Origin: Yersinia intermedia
GTDB lineage: Bacteria; Pseudomonadota; Gammaproteobacteria; Enterobacterales; Enterobacteriaceae
Reading direction: 5' to 3'
Assembly (NCBI RefSeq): GCF_900635455.1
Contig: NZ_LR134116.1
Span: 2,170,001 to 2,234,000 of the forward strand
DNA length: 64,000 nt
Positions 51,169-61,641 of the stretch are shown here, piece after piece (the first letter of the stretch is position 1; the number at the start of each line of letters is the position of its first letter). Position numbers and translations under genes: made by a program. The notes under the pieces were generated by a model. The model was given only the letters and a program-made list of their open reading frames with translations. It was not told the origin of the DNA and ran no database searches.

Positions 51169-52830
51169 TTACGGACTTTTTTGACTGATTCTTTCGCCCT
51201 GGTTTCGGCATTTCTGTAGTAAATCTAGCGCTGACTGATATTCAGTGGTTTGAACATTCATCATGCCTAATAAGGTATGGAAAAGATTATCTTGCGATAT
51301 TTCATCATGTTGTGCACTGGCAGATAAACACTGACGGTCAATGCTAAAGCTTTTTGTATATTCAGGAGATAACCACATTAAGAATGGTATATGTGTCTGC
51401 TGGCTGGGGGCGAACATATAAGGGGTACCATGCAAATACATACCATTTTCGCCTAATGACTCACCGTGGTCAGAGAGATAGACCAGCGCGGTGTTAAAGT
51501 TATTACTGTGTTGTTGCAACAACTTAATGGTGTTATCCAGCATCGCATCGGTATAAAGAATAGAGTTATCGTAGGTATTGACCAATTCCTGCGGGCTGCA
51601 ATCCTGAATTTGGTTGCTATTACAGGTAGGAGAAAATTTACGTATCTCTGGCGTTGAACGGCGATAATAAGCCGGTCCGTGACTGCCCATTTGGTGTAAG
51701 ACGATAACGCCGTTACCTTGTAGCCCATTGATATAATTATCTAACTTATACAGTAATGCGTTATCTAAGCAGACCCCGTTCTCACAATCAGTGGTGAGTT
51801 GCAGTTGGGTAACATCCTGATGTGGAATACGATCGCAGGCACCTTTACAACCACCATCATTTTCGCGCCATAAAACATTCAAACCCGCATGGGCAAGAAT
51901 ATCCATTAAGCCCTCTTGGTGGCTGGCAAGGGTAGCATCATAATTTTCGCGTGCCATATTCGAAAACATACATGGCACTGAAACCGCAGTTTCAGTTCCG
52001 CAAGATGATGCTTTACTGAAATAGGTAACATCTTGTTTTTTCAGGCGCGGATTGGTTTCTCGCCCATAGCCACCCAAAGAGAAATTTTCTGCGCGGGCGG
52101 TTTCACCTACCACCAAAATGACCAGCGTTTTCTTTGGTTGTCCGCTAATTAATGGGCCTTTATGGGCATCTTCACCAAGGGTGACCAGTGGCATATTACT
52201 GGTAAAATATTTGTGTTTGGCGAATTGAAAACTGCCACTGACAAAGTTTGATGGGGTTAACATTTTAACGATACTTTTGTTATTCCGAATCAACGATGCG
52301 TAATCTTTATAAAATAGTGTGGCGACCAACAGAATAACAACGGCAGATACCAAAATATTTGCTGCACGTAGCCCCAACATATACCACCATGGGCGGGTGA
52401 CCCGAATACGGACAAAGCAGACCACAATGGCAGGAATGATACCCGCTACCAGCAGCCAAAGCGCCATACGGGGAGTAAAGAGAGCGGTGGCCTCCTGCGA
52501 GTTGGTTTCAAAGGCATTTTGCATCATGTTGGCGTCAATGACGGCACCATAACTGAACATAAAATAGTTTGCTGCTGCGCTGCCCAATAGAAAGAAAATA
52601 ATGATGGGCTTATGCAGTAAAGGCACTGCTAACAGACTAAATATGATGTTCAGTGCACAGAAGATCACCACCGGAATTGTTGCGGCGAAGAGATAGCTGT
52701 CACTGCTGTCAAAATGGATCAGCGACCAGGCTTTTGCAATAAATAATGCGTTATGTGCCAAGGTGAAAAAGAGTGCGCTGGCCAGAATAAAGCTCAGTCC
52801 GTTACACTGTAACTTATGTCGAACATTCAT
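51169..52830 (-). CDS. eptA: Lipid A phosphoethanolamine transferase EptA-like
   Basis: EptA (PmrC) transfers phosphoethanolamine to lipid A phosphates on the periplasmic face of the inner membrane, giving polymyxin resistance. Five N-terminal transmembrane segments (about 14-35, 46-70, 76-95, 122-142, 158-175) precede an alkaline-phosphatase-fold domain. That domain has Glu243 (VVGETARAENF) and catalytic Thr279 (SSCGTETAVSVPC), and its metal site includes LSDHGESLGENG. Its 553 residues fit the family. In E. coli the gene is elsewhere; here it lies between nemR and ydhL, and a PmrA-like box precedes it. Confidence 0.92.
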   Translation of the reverse strand: MNVRHKLQCNGLSFILASALFFTLAHNALFIAKAWSLIHFDSSDSYLFAATIPVVIFCALNIIFSLLAVPLLHKPIIIFFLLGSAAANYFMFSYGAVIDANMMQNAFETNSQEATALFTPRMALWLLVAGIIPAIVVCFVRIRVTRPWWYMLGLRAANILVSAVVILLVATLFYKDYASLIRNNKSIVKMLTPSNFVSGSFQFAKHKYFTSNMPLVTLGEDAHKGPLISGQPKKTLVILVVGETARAENFSLGGYGRETNPRLKKQDVTYFSKASSCGTETAVSVPCMFSNMARENYDATLASHQEGLMDILAHAGLNVLWRENDGGCKGACDRIPHQDVTQLQLTTDCENGVCLDNALLYKLDNYINGLQGNGVIVLHQMGSHGPAYYRRSTPEIRKFSPTCNSNQIQDCSPQELVNTYDNSILYTDAMLDNTIKLLQQHSNNFNTALVYLSDHGESLGENGMYLHGTPYMFAPSQQTHIPFLMWLSPEYTKSFSIDRQCLSASAQHDEISQDNLFHTLLGMMNVQTTEYQSALDLLQKCRNQGERISQKSP

Positions 52831-52883
52831 TGTGAAAATGGAATCCTACGGTTCACTAATTACCTGAATGGTATCGAATGAAA

Positions 52884-52900
52884 CTTAAGATAACCTTAGC
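52884..52900 (-). promoter_or_regulatory. PmrA-box-like sequence upstream of eptA
   Basis: CTTAAG-N5-CTTAGC: one perfect half-site and a second with 4 of 6 matches at the correct spacing. It lies 54 bp upstream of the eptA start, matching the class of site seen before arnB. PmrA control of eptA is established in E. coli and Salmonella. Confidence 0.5.
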
Positions 52901-53012
52901 CGTTAATGGCCGCGGCCAGCGTTGACGGAGGATTTTTACAACAGTAAACAAATTGAGCTTGCCAGCCGTGGTGAAGCAGTCTTCAATTAAAGTATCAGCC
53001 GCAGGAGGCACA

Positions 53013-53252
53013 GTGTCTCAGCAACTTGAGTTTTTCGACATTCCTAGCCCGTGCCGTGGTATCTGCCAAACAGATGACCGTGGCTTTTGTCGTGGCTGCC
53101 TGCGTAGCAGGGATGAGCGCTTTAATTGGATGAAAATGAGTGATCCGCAAAAACGGGATGTACTGCGTTTATGTCGCCAACGGCTACTGCGTTTGCAGCG
53201 TGGCAATAAACAACCGGATGAGCCATTACCGGAACAACCATCCTTGTTCTAA
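53013..53252 (+). CDS. ydhL: DUF1289 family protein YdhL
   Basis: This is a small cysteine-rich protein of the DUF1289 family, with SPCRGICQTDDRGFCRGCLRS carrying four conserved cysteines, possibly a metal site. Function is unknown. The start is GTG at 53013, with a strong AGGAGG 6 bp upstream, giving 79 residues as in E. coli. A longer reading from 52953 lacks such a site. Confidence 0.9.
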   Translation: MSQQLEFFDIPSPCRGICQTDDRGFCRGCLRSRDERFNWMKMSDPQKRDVLRLCRQRLLRLQRGNKQPDEPLPEQPSLF

Positions 53253-53401
53253 TTCACCGCAACCTTGTCTCAAACTTTGACATTTCTGGCTATTTTAGCG
53301 CTAAGCCCCCGTTTGGCCTTTAATTGATGGTTCAGGGAGGATTTAACCTTGCCGTCGGTTGTGTATGCTTATAGGCAGATAAACAGATGAGGTAGCTAAT
53401 A

Positions 53402-54298
53402 ATGGATACACGTAGCCAACTGGCTCCGCTTGGACCTGAATTTTCACGTATGATTTGCGGTTATTGGCGGCTGATGGAATGGGGCATGTCGCCTGAACAA
53501 TTGTTGGTCTTTATCGAACAGCATATTGAATTGGGTATTACCACGGCAGATCATGCTGACATTTATGGCGGTTATCAGTGTGAACAGGCGTTCGGGCAAG
53601 CATTGCGCCTTAAACCGTCCTTGCGTGACCAACTGGAGTTGGTGAGCAAATGTGGTATTGCCACCACGGCTAAACCAGAACATGCGTTGGGGCACTACAT
53701 CACCGATAGTTCACATATCATTACCAGTGCTGAGCAATCATTGGCCCATTTGCATACTGACTATCTTGATTTGTTGCTGATTCACCGCCCAGATCCGTTG
53801 ATGGATGCCGATGAGGTGGCAGAAGCCTTCACTCAACTGCACCAAAGTGGCAAAGTAAAATACTTCGGTGTTTCAAACTTTACCTCCGCGCAATTCAGTT
53901 TACTTCAATCGCGTCTGCCGTTCTCGCTGGTCACGAATCAGGTAGAAATTTCGCCGCTGCACCAGCCAGCTATTGTTGATGGTACGCTCGATGCCTGCCA
54001 AAAACTGCGCATCAAACCTATGGCGTGGTCTTGTCTTGGGGGCGGTAGGTTGTTCAGTGATCCAGAGTTCCAGGTGTTACGTGATGAGTTGCAGGCGGTA
54101 GCCGATGAAATGGGTGCTGCAAGCATTGAACAAGTGGTTTATGCCTGGGTTCTACGTTTGCCGTCGGCACCGTTACCGATTATTGGTTCTGGCAAGATAG
54201 AACGGGTTAAAACCGCATGGGCATCGCTCTCCTTAACGATGACACGCCAGCAGTGGTTCCGCATTCGCCGTGCCGCATTGGGGTACGACGTGCCTTAA
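53402..54298 (+). CDS. ydhF: Aldo/keto reductase family oxidoreductase YdhF
   Basis: This is a 298-residue aldo/keto reductase with a TIM-barrel pattern: ADIYGGYQCEQAFGQAL carries the catalytic Tyr, ELVSKCG the Lys, and LIHRPDP the His. The C-terminal NADPH-binding part has PLPIIGSGKIERV. The physiological substrate is unknown. Its length equals E. coli YdhF. In E. coli sodC lies between ydhK and ydhF, but it is absent here. Confidence 0.92.
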   Translation: MDTRSQLAPLGPEFSRMICGYWRLMEWGMSPEQLLVFIEQHIELGITTADHADIYGGYQCEQAFGQALRLKPSLRDQLELVSKCGIATTAKPEHALGHYITDSSHIITSAEQSLAHLHTDYLDLLLIHRPDPLMDADEVAEAFTQLHQSGKVKYFGVSNFTSAQFSLLQSRLPFSLVTNQVEISPLHQPAIVDGTLDACQKLRIKPMAWSCLGGGRLFSDPEFQVLRDELQAVADEMGAASIEQVVYAWVLRLPSAPLPIIGSGKIERVKTAWASLSLTMTRQQWFRIRRAALGYDVP

Positions 54299-54308
54299 GC
54301 CTTATCTT

Positions 54309-54345
54309 TGCGCCAGCAAAGCTCAGGCTGGCGCAGTTTTGTTTT
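54309..54345 (+). terminator. ydhF terminator overlapping the ydhK 3' end
   Basis: The 8-bp stem TGCGCCAG/CTGGCGCA is followed by TTTTGTTTT on the plus strand. Its right arm and T-run fall inside the last codons of the convergent gene ydhK (stop at 54323-54325). Confidence 0.8.
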
Positions 54346-56347
54346 CCTCGGCAGGTGGTGCCAATTGCAGTTGTGTCAGTGAGCAATATAATCGCCAAAT
54401 CAGCCCTGCCAGTTCCCGCCCAGAAGCATCGGGGTATTGAGCCAAAATCGCACTCATCCGCTGTAACTCCTGTAACGTCGCGAGCAACGATTGGGGTTGC
54501 ACACCTTTTTCGGTCATACACCCCTTCAGGCAGTGAATACAAACATCTCGCACCGCTGATAATGGCGCAGAGGTGGTTTGCCAATCACGTAATTGCCAGA
54601 CCACGTGGCTGCAATTGAGCAATACCATCCCCCAACGCAGCAGCCACAGGCGAGCAGCTTGATCTTTACTGAGATTGAGTTGGCTAACGCGATGGTAAAT
54701 CAGTGATTCAAATTGATTCTGACTTTGCTGCGGATGGCTACTGATTTGGTCAATAAAATCACGCCGTAGCATCCGAATGATACGTCGACTTTTGCGTTTG
54801 TCAGAACTGGGGCGCAATAGCTGAAACGCAACACCTGCTAACATTACACCGACTAATTTACCAATATTGTCATTAAGGAACTCTTGATAATCATAGCTTG
54901 GCGGGTTGGTCACACTCAGGAAAGAACCCATAAATACAATTAATTGGCCCCACAATGAAGCATAAGTTGGATGCTGTAGCTTCATCATTTGCATGGTGAG
55001 TAAAATGGGGAAGAGCAGCACCGCAAACTGCCAGAAATCATCAATTTGCACCATCACGCCAAATTTAAGAATAAAGCAGCCGATAGAAAGCAAAACAATG
55101 GCTTTCATTAGTGTAGCAATGCTGTCTGTTGGTGATGGAGTTGCGGAGTAAAGCACGCAACTCACTGCCGCCAATGCCAGAGCAGCACTGCCAGAACTCC
55201 ACTGCGTATTTATCCAAAATGCGCAGCCGATAACAATACACACGAAGGTGCGCAGCCCGTTATAAGCCGCCTCATAGCTATCGGTATGGCGAGCCAGTGC
55301 GGTTACCGACGGTGGTGGCTGGAGGCCGGTGGTGGGTTCTTTATCTAACTGAGCCAGCCAGCGATTGACTTGCAAATATAACCAACAAAAATGCTGTAAT
55401 CGTAACCAAAAGGCACGGTGCCGATAGTCAAATTCATCGTGTGGGGCGATTTGTTGCAGTATTTTGGCTAACTGATATTTATCGCAATCGGGCTGCTGTA
55501 GTGCCTGGAGCAACTGTGATAGTACCGGCATCAGATTTTCTGGCGGAGTTGGCCAGTTAACTAACATGCGCCGTAGGCTGGTAATCACGCTGGTTATACG
55601 CAATTGACGATGCAAAATAAAATTCAATACATTATTTTGTCGCCGCAAACGATAATGGCTCCAAAACGCTTGGATCCGCAATAAATTCATGGTCAGAATC
55701 TGGCCAATCAATCCTTCATGTGATGCGCGCAGTTGTGGGTTATGATCGGTTTGCCACAATAACTCGGCATGTTCCAGTAAGCGGGACTGCATGCGGCGCA
55801 GTGAGGTCAGTAGCGCTTCGCCGTCGGACGTGCTCGGCAGCAGCATCATCATCAGGCCACCACACAAAATCCCCGTAATCACTTCACAGACTCGCGCCTG
55901 TGCAATATCAAAAATCTGTTGTGTGCCCGCGGTGTTGACTGTCGAAAAGGCAATAATAGCAGTGGTATAACCGGCTAACGCAAATGCATAAGAAACATTG
56001 TTTTGATAGTGGTTGGAGACAAAAGTACACCAACCAATCCAAGCGGCGATTACCAAGGTAAACAGCCAGGGGTCATTCAGGCAATGGCCAGCAATTATCA
56101 CTGATGCCGCCGCCCCCAGTAAGCTACCGATGATCCGGCCAATACTCTTGCTGATGACACCGCCGACGGTGGGGAAACTCACCACCGCTGCGGAGGTCAT
56201 CGCCCAGTACGGCTCATCTAAATTCAACGCAAAGGCAATCCACAGGGATAAGCACATTGCCAGTGAGTTACGCAACGCATAGCGCCACTGACCGGCATTA
56301 GCTTTACCCCACGGGGTTTGTTGCCACAAGGGAAAGGAGATGCGCAT
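54323..56347 (-). CDS. ydhK: FUSC-family inner-membrane efflux protein YdhK
   Basis: YdhK is a 674-residue protein of the fusaric-acid-resistance (FUSC/AaeB) family. Two blocks of about five to six membrane helices (near 25-165 and 365-510) each precede a cytoplasmic region. It probably acts with the membrane-fusion protein YdhJ and the small membrane protein YdhI, as AaeB does with AaeA and AaeX. Substrates are unknown. Its ATG lies 3 bp after the ydhJ stop. Confidence 0.92.
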   Translation of the reverse strand: MRISFPLWQQTPWGKANAGQWRYALRNSLAMCLSLWIAFALNLDEPYWAMTSAAVVSFPTVGGVISKSIGRIIGSLLGAAASVIIAGHCLNDPWLFTLVIAAWIGWCTFVSNHYQNNVSYAFALAGYTTAIIAFSTVNTAGTQQIFDIAQARVCEVITGILCGGLMMMLLPSTSDGEALLTSLRRMQSRLLEHAELLWQTDHNPQLRASHEGLIGQILTMNLLRIQAFWSHYRLRRQNNVLNFILHRQLRITSVITSLRRMLVNWPTPPENLMPVLSQLLQALQQPDCDKYQLAKILQQIAPHDEFDYRHRAFWLRLQHFCWLYLQVNRWLAQLDKEPTTGLQPPPSVTALARHTDSYEAAYNGLRTFVCIVIGCAFWINTQWSSGSAALALAAVSCVLYSATPSPTDSIATLMKAIVLLSIGCFILKFGVMVQIDDFWQFAVLLFPILLTMQMMKLQHPTYASLWGQLIVFMGSFLSVTNPPSYDYQEFLNDNIGKLVGVMLAGVAFQLLRPSSDKRKSRRIIRMLRRDFIDQISSHPQQSQNQFESLIYHRVSQLNLSKDQAARLWLLRWGMVLLNCSHVVWQLRDWQTTSAPLSAVRDVCIHCLKGCMTEKGVQPQSLLATLQELQRMSAILAQYPDASGRELAGLIWRLYCSLTQLQLAPPAEENKTAPA

Positions 56348-56350
56348 TAC

Positions 56351-57208
56351 TTAGTCAACCAGTGAAATCGTACAGGTAGTGCCCGCAATAAGCGTGACAT
56401 CCGCCGGGACATCTAACAGTTTGATTCTCACCGGCACCCGTTGTGCCAGCCGTACCCAAGGAACATTAGGTTTTACATCCACCAATAAGTCGGTGCTGCT
56501 ATCAACGCTTTGATCATAAATAGCGCGACCAATACTCTCTACCACACCGCGTAAAGGAATGTTGCCATTGTACAAGACGATTTTGGCTTCATTACCTTCT
56601 CTAATATGTTTCAGCTTGGTTTCTTCGAAATAACCCATTACATAGAATGAATGGGTATCTATTAGCGCGACTAATGGAATGCCCGCGGTTGCATAGTTGC
56701 CCACCCGTGTTTGTAAGTTGGTTATATAGCCATTAGTAGGGGCATAAATACGGGTCTTACTGAGGTTCCATTTTGCTTGCTCGACATTCACCAGCGCTCC
56801 CTGATAGGCCGCTTTCATGCTATCTGCAGTTAAGTTAGCAATGTCGAGATCTTCACCAGAAATAATATTTTTGGGTAAATTACGGCGGCGTTCTGCTTCA
56901 TGATTCGCTTTGGCCAAATCAGCCTGTGCCTTGACCAAAGCGGCTTGGGCGTTATCCAATGCCAGTTGATAGGGCTGTGGGTCAATCACAAATAATAAGT
57001 TACCCGAGCTTACCAACTGGTTATCATGAACTACTATTTGAACCAGTCGGCCCGACACTTCTGGGGTAATGCTGACCAATTCAGCCCGAACTTTACCATC
57101 GCGGGTCCAGGGTGATTGCATGTAATAGTTCCACATCCACCACCCAGCACAAAGTGCGAGAGCGAATATAATGACAGAGGAGAAATATTTAAGAGACTGA
57201 TGATTCAT
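56351..57208 (-). CDS. ydhJ: HlyD-family membrane fusion protein YdhJ
   Basis: YdhJ is a periplasmic adaptor of an efflux system. A single N-terminal transmembrane segment (about 10-28) is followed by the barrel-sandwich halves (RLVQIVVHDNQLVSSGNLLF and NGYITNLQTRVGNYATAG). Between them is a helical hairpin rich in Ala, Gln and Lys at about 80-145. Length is 285 residues. It lies between ydhI and ydhK in a compact three-gene cassette. Confidence 0.92.
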   Translation of the reverse strand: MNHQSLKYFSSVIIFALALCAGWWMWNYYMQSPWTRDGKVRAELVSITPEVSGRLVQIVVHDNQLVSSGNLLFVIDPQPYQLALDNAQAALVKAQADLAKANHEAERRRNLPKNIISGEDLDIANLTADSMKAAYQGALVNVEQAKWNLSKTRIYAPTNGYITNLQTRVGNYATAGIPLVALIDTHSFYVMGYFEETKLKHIREGNEAKIVLYNGNIPLRGVVESIGRAIYDQSVDSSTDLLVDVKPNVPWVRLAQRVPVRIKLLDVPADVTLIAGTTCTISLVD

Positions 57209-57214
57209 ATCAAT

Positions 57215-57451
57215 TTACCAACTGGCTAATATCCATAAAGAAACGCTGACCGCAATGACAAAAATTGATAGATCCATTAATATTGGATGCCAGATGTCAC
57301 CAGAGTAGATCCAATTCCGTAGGACATGATGGATCAATAGCCAAAACACCAAACCTAGCATAACGGCCTTAAACAGCGGTGGAAAATAGATTGAGGCACC
57401 TAAAACCAAGTCTGTAAGCGGTGTATTTACGGGTAACACTGATACATACAT
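57215..57451 (-). CDS. ydhI: DUF1656 small inner-membrane protein YdhI
   Basis: This is a 78-residue membrane protein with two hydrophobic segments, related to AaeX, and first gene of ydh[29 protein letters not shown] is typical of the family. It is divergent from rovA, so the two share a 180-bp promoter region. Confidence 0.9.
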   Translation of the reverse strand: MYVSVLPVNTPLTDLVLGASIYFPPLFKAVMLGLVFWLLIHHVLRNWIYSGDIWHPILMDLSIFVIAVSVSLWILASW

Positions 57452-57619
57452 AAGGTTAATCCTTTATAGGTATTTTTAGCAAAAACATCATTTTTGCTAA
57501 ACTATTCGCCGTATTTATTGCTATTACCCTAGCATCGACGGTATATATACATTTGTGTTTTTAATGTTAATTACCCAAAATAGACGGGACTCTGGGAGTT
57601 ATGCTAGCACGCTAATTAA

Positions 57620-58063
<444 letters not shown>

Positions 58064-58112
58064 TAATAAAGATTTACGACTCTATTCACAGCAGAAAGAC
58101 ATTTGTAGTAAT

Positions 58113-58147
58113 AAAAAGCCAGAGTTCATCACGAACTCTGGCTTTTA
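58113..58147. terminator. Bidirectional terminator between rovA and slyB
   Basis: A long stem AAAAGCCAGAGTTC / GAACTCTGGCTTTT with a short ATCAC loop lies between the convergent stops and has T-runs on both strands. Confidence 0.92.
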
Positions 58148-58172
58148 CATAAAAACAATAAGTGCAGCGTTA

Positions 58173-58640
58173 TTAACGTGGGCTAACAGTCACTGTGCTG
58201 CCGTTGCTGGCTAGCATTACACGCTGGCCGACGCTAAAGCGGGTTGGGCCTTGTTTTTGCACCACCAAGATGGTTGTACCGTCATCTTTACGGACTTCAA
58301 GTTGTACGCCGTCGGTACGGTTCATTGCGCCCTGAACACCTTGCCCCGCCATACCACCAGCAACCGCACCTGCGGCTGTCGCCAGACTACGACCGGTACC
58401 ACCGCCAACAGTATTCCCAAGGAAACCACCCAAGACAGCCCCGCCAATGGCACCCATAACATTGTTCTCATCGCCACCCTGAATAGTTACTGGGCGTACT
58501 GACAGTAAGGTACCGTAAGTCACGGTTTGCACTTGTCGGGCTTCAGATGCGCTGAATACATCACCAGACAGGGTGCTATTATTGGCACAACCTGTCAGAG
58601 TAACCGCAGCAATAGCAACGGCGATTAGTGGCTTGATCAT
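58173..58640 (-). CDS. slyB: Outer membrane lipoprotein SlyB
   Basis: SlyB is a 155-residue outer-membrane lipoprotein, induced by PhoP in E. coli and Salmonella. The lipobox LTGC (Cys18) is followed by a glycine-zipper segment (GGAVLGGFLGNTVGGG) and a C-terminal beta-rich domain (VRKDDGTTILVVQK). No PhoP box was found in its upstream region. Confidence 0.95.
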   Translation of the reverse strand: MIKPLIAVAIAAVTLTGCANNSTLSGDVFSASEARQVQTVTYGTLLSVRPVTIQGGDENNVMGAIGGAVLGGFLGNTVGGGTGRSLATAAGAVAGGMAGQGVQGAMNRTDGVQLEVRKDDGTTILVVQKQGPTRFSVGQRVMLASNGSTVTVSPR

Positions 58641-59100
58641 AAAAACTCCTATTAAAGATGCACAACCGCATTACGGTTCAGTATGCCAGGGATATCCCAA
58701 TCCAGTCCATTGATGGCCCGTATTTGCTCCGGGCCGGTATTTGTACAAAGTATGGCTTACCCAAATGTTTATTTCACTACTTACTTATTTTTAACTATCT
58801 GCTTAATTTTTCGACCGTCATCAATGGGTACGAAGCTTAGCGTTTTATACTTCAACCAATATTAAACGGCAGTTTAATTTTCTTAAAGTAAGAATTATCG
58901 TTGCGATAAATTAAAATGTAAGTAGTAGCGACTTTTATGTGACCTTTCCTACAAATAAAAAACCGAGTTTAGGACAGGCTCCTATAGCGGTATACACTTA
59001 AAAAAGTATATCTTTTCAGGGTGTTAATTTTTTATTCTGACTTGGCTCGCGGAAAGTCTTATTGCTATGTTGTCCTTTAATGGGGAATAAGGTCATTGCT
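58641..59100. other. Divergent slyB-anmK intergenic region
   Basis: The 460-bp gap holds the promoters of slyB and anmK. It contains short inverted repeats at 58715-58735 (GGCCCG/CGGGCC) and around 58975-58985 (TAGGA/TCCTA). Open frames here have no recognisable product, and I could not support a gene or RNA. Confidence 0.45.
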
Positions 59101-60213
59101 ATGAAATCAGGCCGTTTTATTGGAGTGATGTCAGGAACCAGCCTGGATGGGGTTGATGTCGTATTAGCTGCCATTGATGAGCGCATGGTGGCCCAGCAGG
59201 CCAGCTATAGTCACCCAATGCCGTTACAGTTGAAAAAAGATATCCTCGGCATGTGTCAGGGCCAGACTACGACCTTGTCCGCAGTGGGTAAGCTTGATGC
59301 CCAATTGGGTATCTTGTTTGCACAAGCGGTGCAGGGGTTACTGGCGAAAGAAGGCCTTAGCGCACAGGACATTACTGCCATCGGTTGCCACGGGCAGACT
59401 GTGTGGCATGAACCGCTCGGTGAACCGGCGTTTACAATGCAATTAGGTGATAACAACCGCATTGCTGCACTGACAAAAATTGCTACTGTTGGGGATTTCC
59501 GCCGCCGTGATATGGCTTATGGCGGGCAAGGTGCGCCTTTGGTACCTGCGTTCCATCATGCATTGTTAGCCCATGCTACAGAACGGCGCATGATTCTTAA
59601 CATTGGTGGCATTGCTAATTTATCTATGCTGTTACCCGATTTGCCGGTGCGGGGGTTTGATACCGGGCCGGGGAATATGTTGATGGATGCCTGGATCTGG
59701 CGTAACCGTGCCTTACCTTATGATAAAGATGCGTGCTGGGCATTGTCGGGGCAGGTTAATCAGCCGCTACTTGAGCTGATGTTCAGTGATCCCTATTTCG
59801 CCAAGCCAGCGCCGAAAAGTACCGGGCGCGAATATTTCAATGCCGGGTGGTTGGATAAACAACTGGCTAAAGTGCCGGGGCTGAAAGCGGAAGATATTCA
59901 GGCAACGTTGGCTGAGTTAACCGCGGTATCAATCGCTGAGCAGGTTCAGTTAGCGGGGGGCTGTGAGCGGCTGCTGGTGTGTGGCGGCGGGGCGCGTAAC
60001 CCTTTGGTGATGTCACGGATGTCAACCTTGCTACCGGGGACGGAGGTGTGTGTGACTGATGATTTTGGCGTGAGTGGCGATGATATGGAAGCACTGGCGT
60101 TTGCCTGGCTGGCATTTCGGACGTTGTCAGGTAAACCGGGTAATTTGCCATCAGTGACCGGAGCCAGTTGCGAAACCATTTTAGGAGCAGTCTATCCTGT
60201 ATCGTCACGCTGA
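59101..60213 (+). CDS. anmK: Anhydro-N-acetylmuramic acid kinase
   Basis: AnmK phosphorylates and hydrates 1,6-anhydro-MurNAc to MurNAc 6-phosphate in cell-wall recycling. Motifs are [13 protein letters not shown] near residue 6, [12 protein letters not shown] near 93 and NIGGIANLS near 168. GFDTGPGN and VCGGGARNP follow. The ATG at 59101 gives 370 residues (369 in E. coli); an upstream in-frame ATG at 59062 was rejected. mliC and pdxH follow in the same direction. Confidence 0.95.
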   Translation: MKSGRFIGVMSGTSLDGVDVVLAAIDERMVAQQASYSHPMPLQLKKDILGMCQGQTTTLSAVGKLDAQLGILFAQAVQGLLAKEGLSAQDITAIGCHGQTVWHEPLGEPAFTMQLGDNNRIAALTKIATVGDFRRRDMAYGGQGAPLVPAFHHALLAHATERRMILNIGGIANLSMLLPDLPVRGFDTGPGNMLMDAWIWRNRALPYDKDACWALSGQVNQPLLELMFSDPYFAKPAPKSTGREYFNAGWLDKQLAKVPGLKAEDIQATLAELTAVSIAEQVQLAGGCERLLVCGGGARNPLVMSRMSTLLPGTEVCVTDDFGVSGDDMEALAFAWLAFRTLSGKPGNLPSVTGASCETILGAVYPVSSR

Positions 60214-60268
60214 GGGTGTTAAGCTGCCATAGGGTACGGTGCCTTATTCCATCAACGAGGACGACACA

Positions 60269-60586
60269 ATGAAACATTTATTTGTTGCAACTTCAGTATT
60301 TGGCGTAACAGCAGTATTGATGTTGGCAGGATGCAGTCTGGTTCAGCCCAAAAGTGAAACGCTGCATTATCAGTGTGGTACCACCCGTCTGACGGTTATG
60401 CAGGACAACCGACAAGATAAAGTCAATTTGGTGTTAGATGGCAAACAGTTGACCTTACCTCAGGTGCGTGCGGCTTCCGGTACTAAATATAGCGACGGCC
60501 ATTATAGCTTCTGGTCGAAAGGAAATAGTGCTTTTGTTGAGCGTGATGAAAAAGTCATTATCAATGACTGTGTTTTGATCAAGTAA
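60269..60586 (+). CDS. mliC: Membrane-bound C-type lysozyme inhibitor lipoprotein MliC
   Basis: MliC inhibits host C-type lysozyme at the envelope. The lipobox LAGC (Cys20) ends the signal peptide. The mature domain has the MliC pattern, with LHYQCGTTRLTV and SDGHYSFWSKGNSAFV, and a cysteine pair for one disulfide. ATG at 60269 gives 105 residues. It stands between anmK and pdxH, as in E. coli (ydhA). Confidence 0.92.
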   Translation: MKHLFVATSVFGVTAVLMLAGCSLVQPKSETLHYQCGTTRLTVMQDNRQDKVNLVLDGKQLTLPQVRAASGTKYSDGHYSFWSKGNSAFVERDEKVIINDCVLIK

Positions 60587-60676
60587 TCAGGCTGTTGTCC
60601 GCTCTGAGTGATTGTGATTCTTGCGCTGCGAGGGCAGAATAATGATCACTGCTTTCCTGCGCGTTACAGAGCTTAT

Positions 60677-61330
60677 ATGACTGACAAAAATGAATTTGAT
60701 GTTGCAGATTTGCGTCGCGAATATATTCGCGGCGGTTTGCGTCGCAGTGATTTAACCGAGAACCCGCTGGATTTATTTGAGCGTTGGTTAAAACAAGCCT
60801 GTGAGGCTCGGTTGCCTGACCCGACGGCAATGTGTGTGGCAACGGTGGATGCCAGCGGTCAACCTTATCAGCGCATTGTGCTACTGAAGCATTATGATGA
60901 TCAGGGCATGGTGTTCTATACCAATTTAGGTAGCCGAAAAGCGCAGCAACTGGCGGAAAATCCACATATCAGCCTGTTATTTCCCTGGCATATGTTAGAC
61001 CGGCAAGTCATCTTCCTCGGTACCGCAGAGCGGCTTTCAACCCTTGAAGTGCTGAAGTATTTCAGTTCCCGCCCGAAAGATAGCCAGATTGGTGCCTGGG
61101 TCTCCCAGCAATCATCGCGTATTTCTGCCCGTGGTGTGTTAGAAAGTAAATTCCTCGAGTTAAAGCAAAAGTTCCAGCATGGTGACGTGCCATTGCCCAG
61201 TTTCTGGGGGGGATTCCGCGTTAAATTTGATTCTGTTGAGTTCTGGCAGGGCGGAGAGCATCGCTTGCATGACCGTTTTATTTATCAACGGCAAGCAGAT
61301 GCATGGAAAATTGACCGTTTAGCCCCTTGA
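60677..61330 (+). CDS. pdxH: Pyridoxine/pyridoxamine 5'-phosphate oxidase
   Basis: PdxH is an FMN oxidase forming pyridoxal 5'-phosphate. The signature [12 protein letters not shown] is at the start, [19 protein letters not shown] is the FMN-binding part and [11 protein letters not shown] lies near the C-terminus. The ATG at 60677 gives 217 residues (218 in E. coli); earlier in-frame starts lack support. The vitamin B6 gene pdxY lies nearby after tyrS. Confidence 0.96.
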   Translation: MTDKNEFDVADLRREYIRGGLRRSDLTENPLDLFERWLKQACEARLPDPTAMCVATVDASGQPYQRIVLLKHYDDQGMVFYTNLGSRKAQQLAENPHISLLFPWHMLDRQVIFLGTAERLSTLEVLKYFSSRPKDSQIGAWVSQQSSRISARGVLESKFLELKQKFQHGDVPLPSFWGGFRVKFDSVEFWQGGEHRLHDRFIYQRQADAWKIDRLAP

Positions 61331-61385
61331 GAACGATGAAATAATTGTGGTTAAGCCTAGCGCTCGTGTGACGGGCGCTTTATTC

Positions 61386-61571
61386 TATACCCTTCGTACT
61401 TGAAGCCGCAGGGGTGTTTGCTATTTTCGCTACTCAGCCCACCCCTGAGCCTCGCATCTGCGAGGCCACTGCAAGCAGATTTTTCACCCGAATCGCTTAT
61501 TTCTTATTTGATAAGCTCATCGGGATTTATTCGCTTGCTGCCTGGCTGAAACGCCATGTTCTTTGGGTATA
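61386..61571. repeat. Long-form ERIC element upstream of tyrS
   Basis: This 186-bp element has TATACCC at the left end and GGGTATA at the right end, and ERIC-like arms. An inserted segment carries a GCCTCGCATCTGCGAGGC hairpin, about 60 bp more than the 127-bp standard form. It fills most of the pdxH-tyrS gap and ends 70 bp before tyrS. Confidence 0.85.
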
Positions 61572-61641
61572 AATCCTCTTTTCCTCGTAAAAGATAATTT
61601 TTTGTAAAAGACAATTTTTGTGAAAAACAATGGAGTCGTTG

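Noticed and set aside
58658..58865. Two overlapping 60-residue frames upstream of anmK
   Set aside because: They lack a ribosome-binding site, a family pattern and conservation evidence, and lie in the slyB-anmK promoter region.
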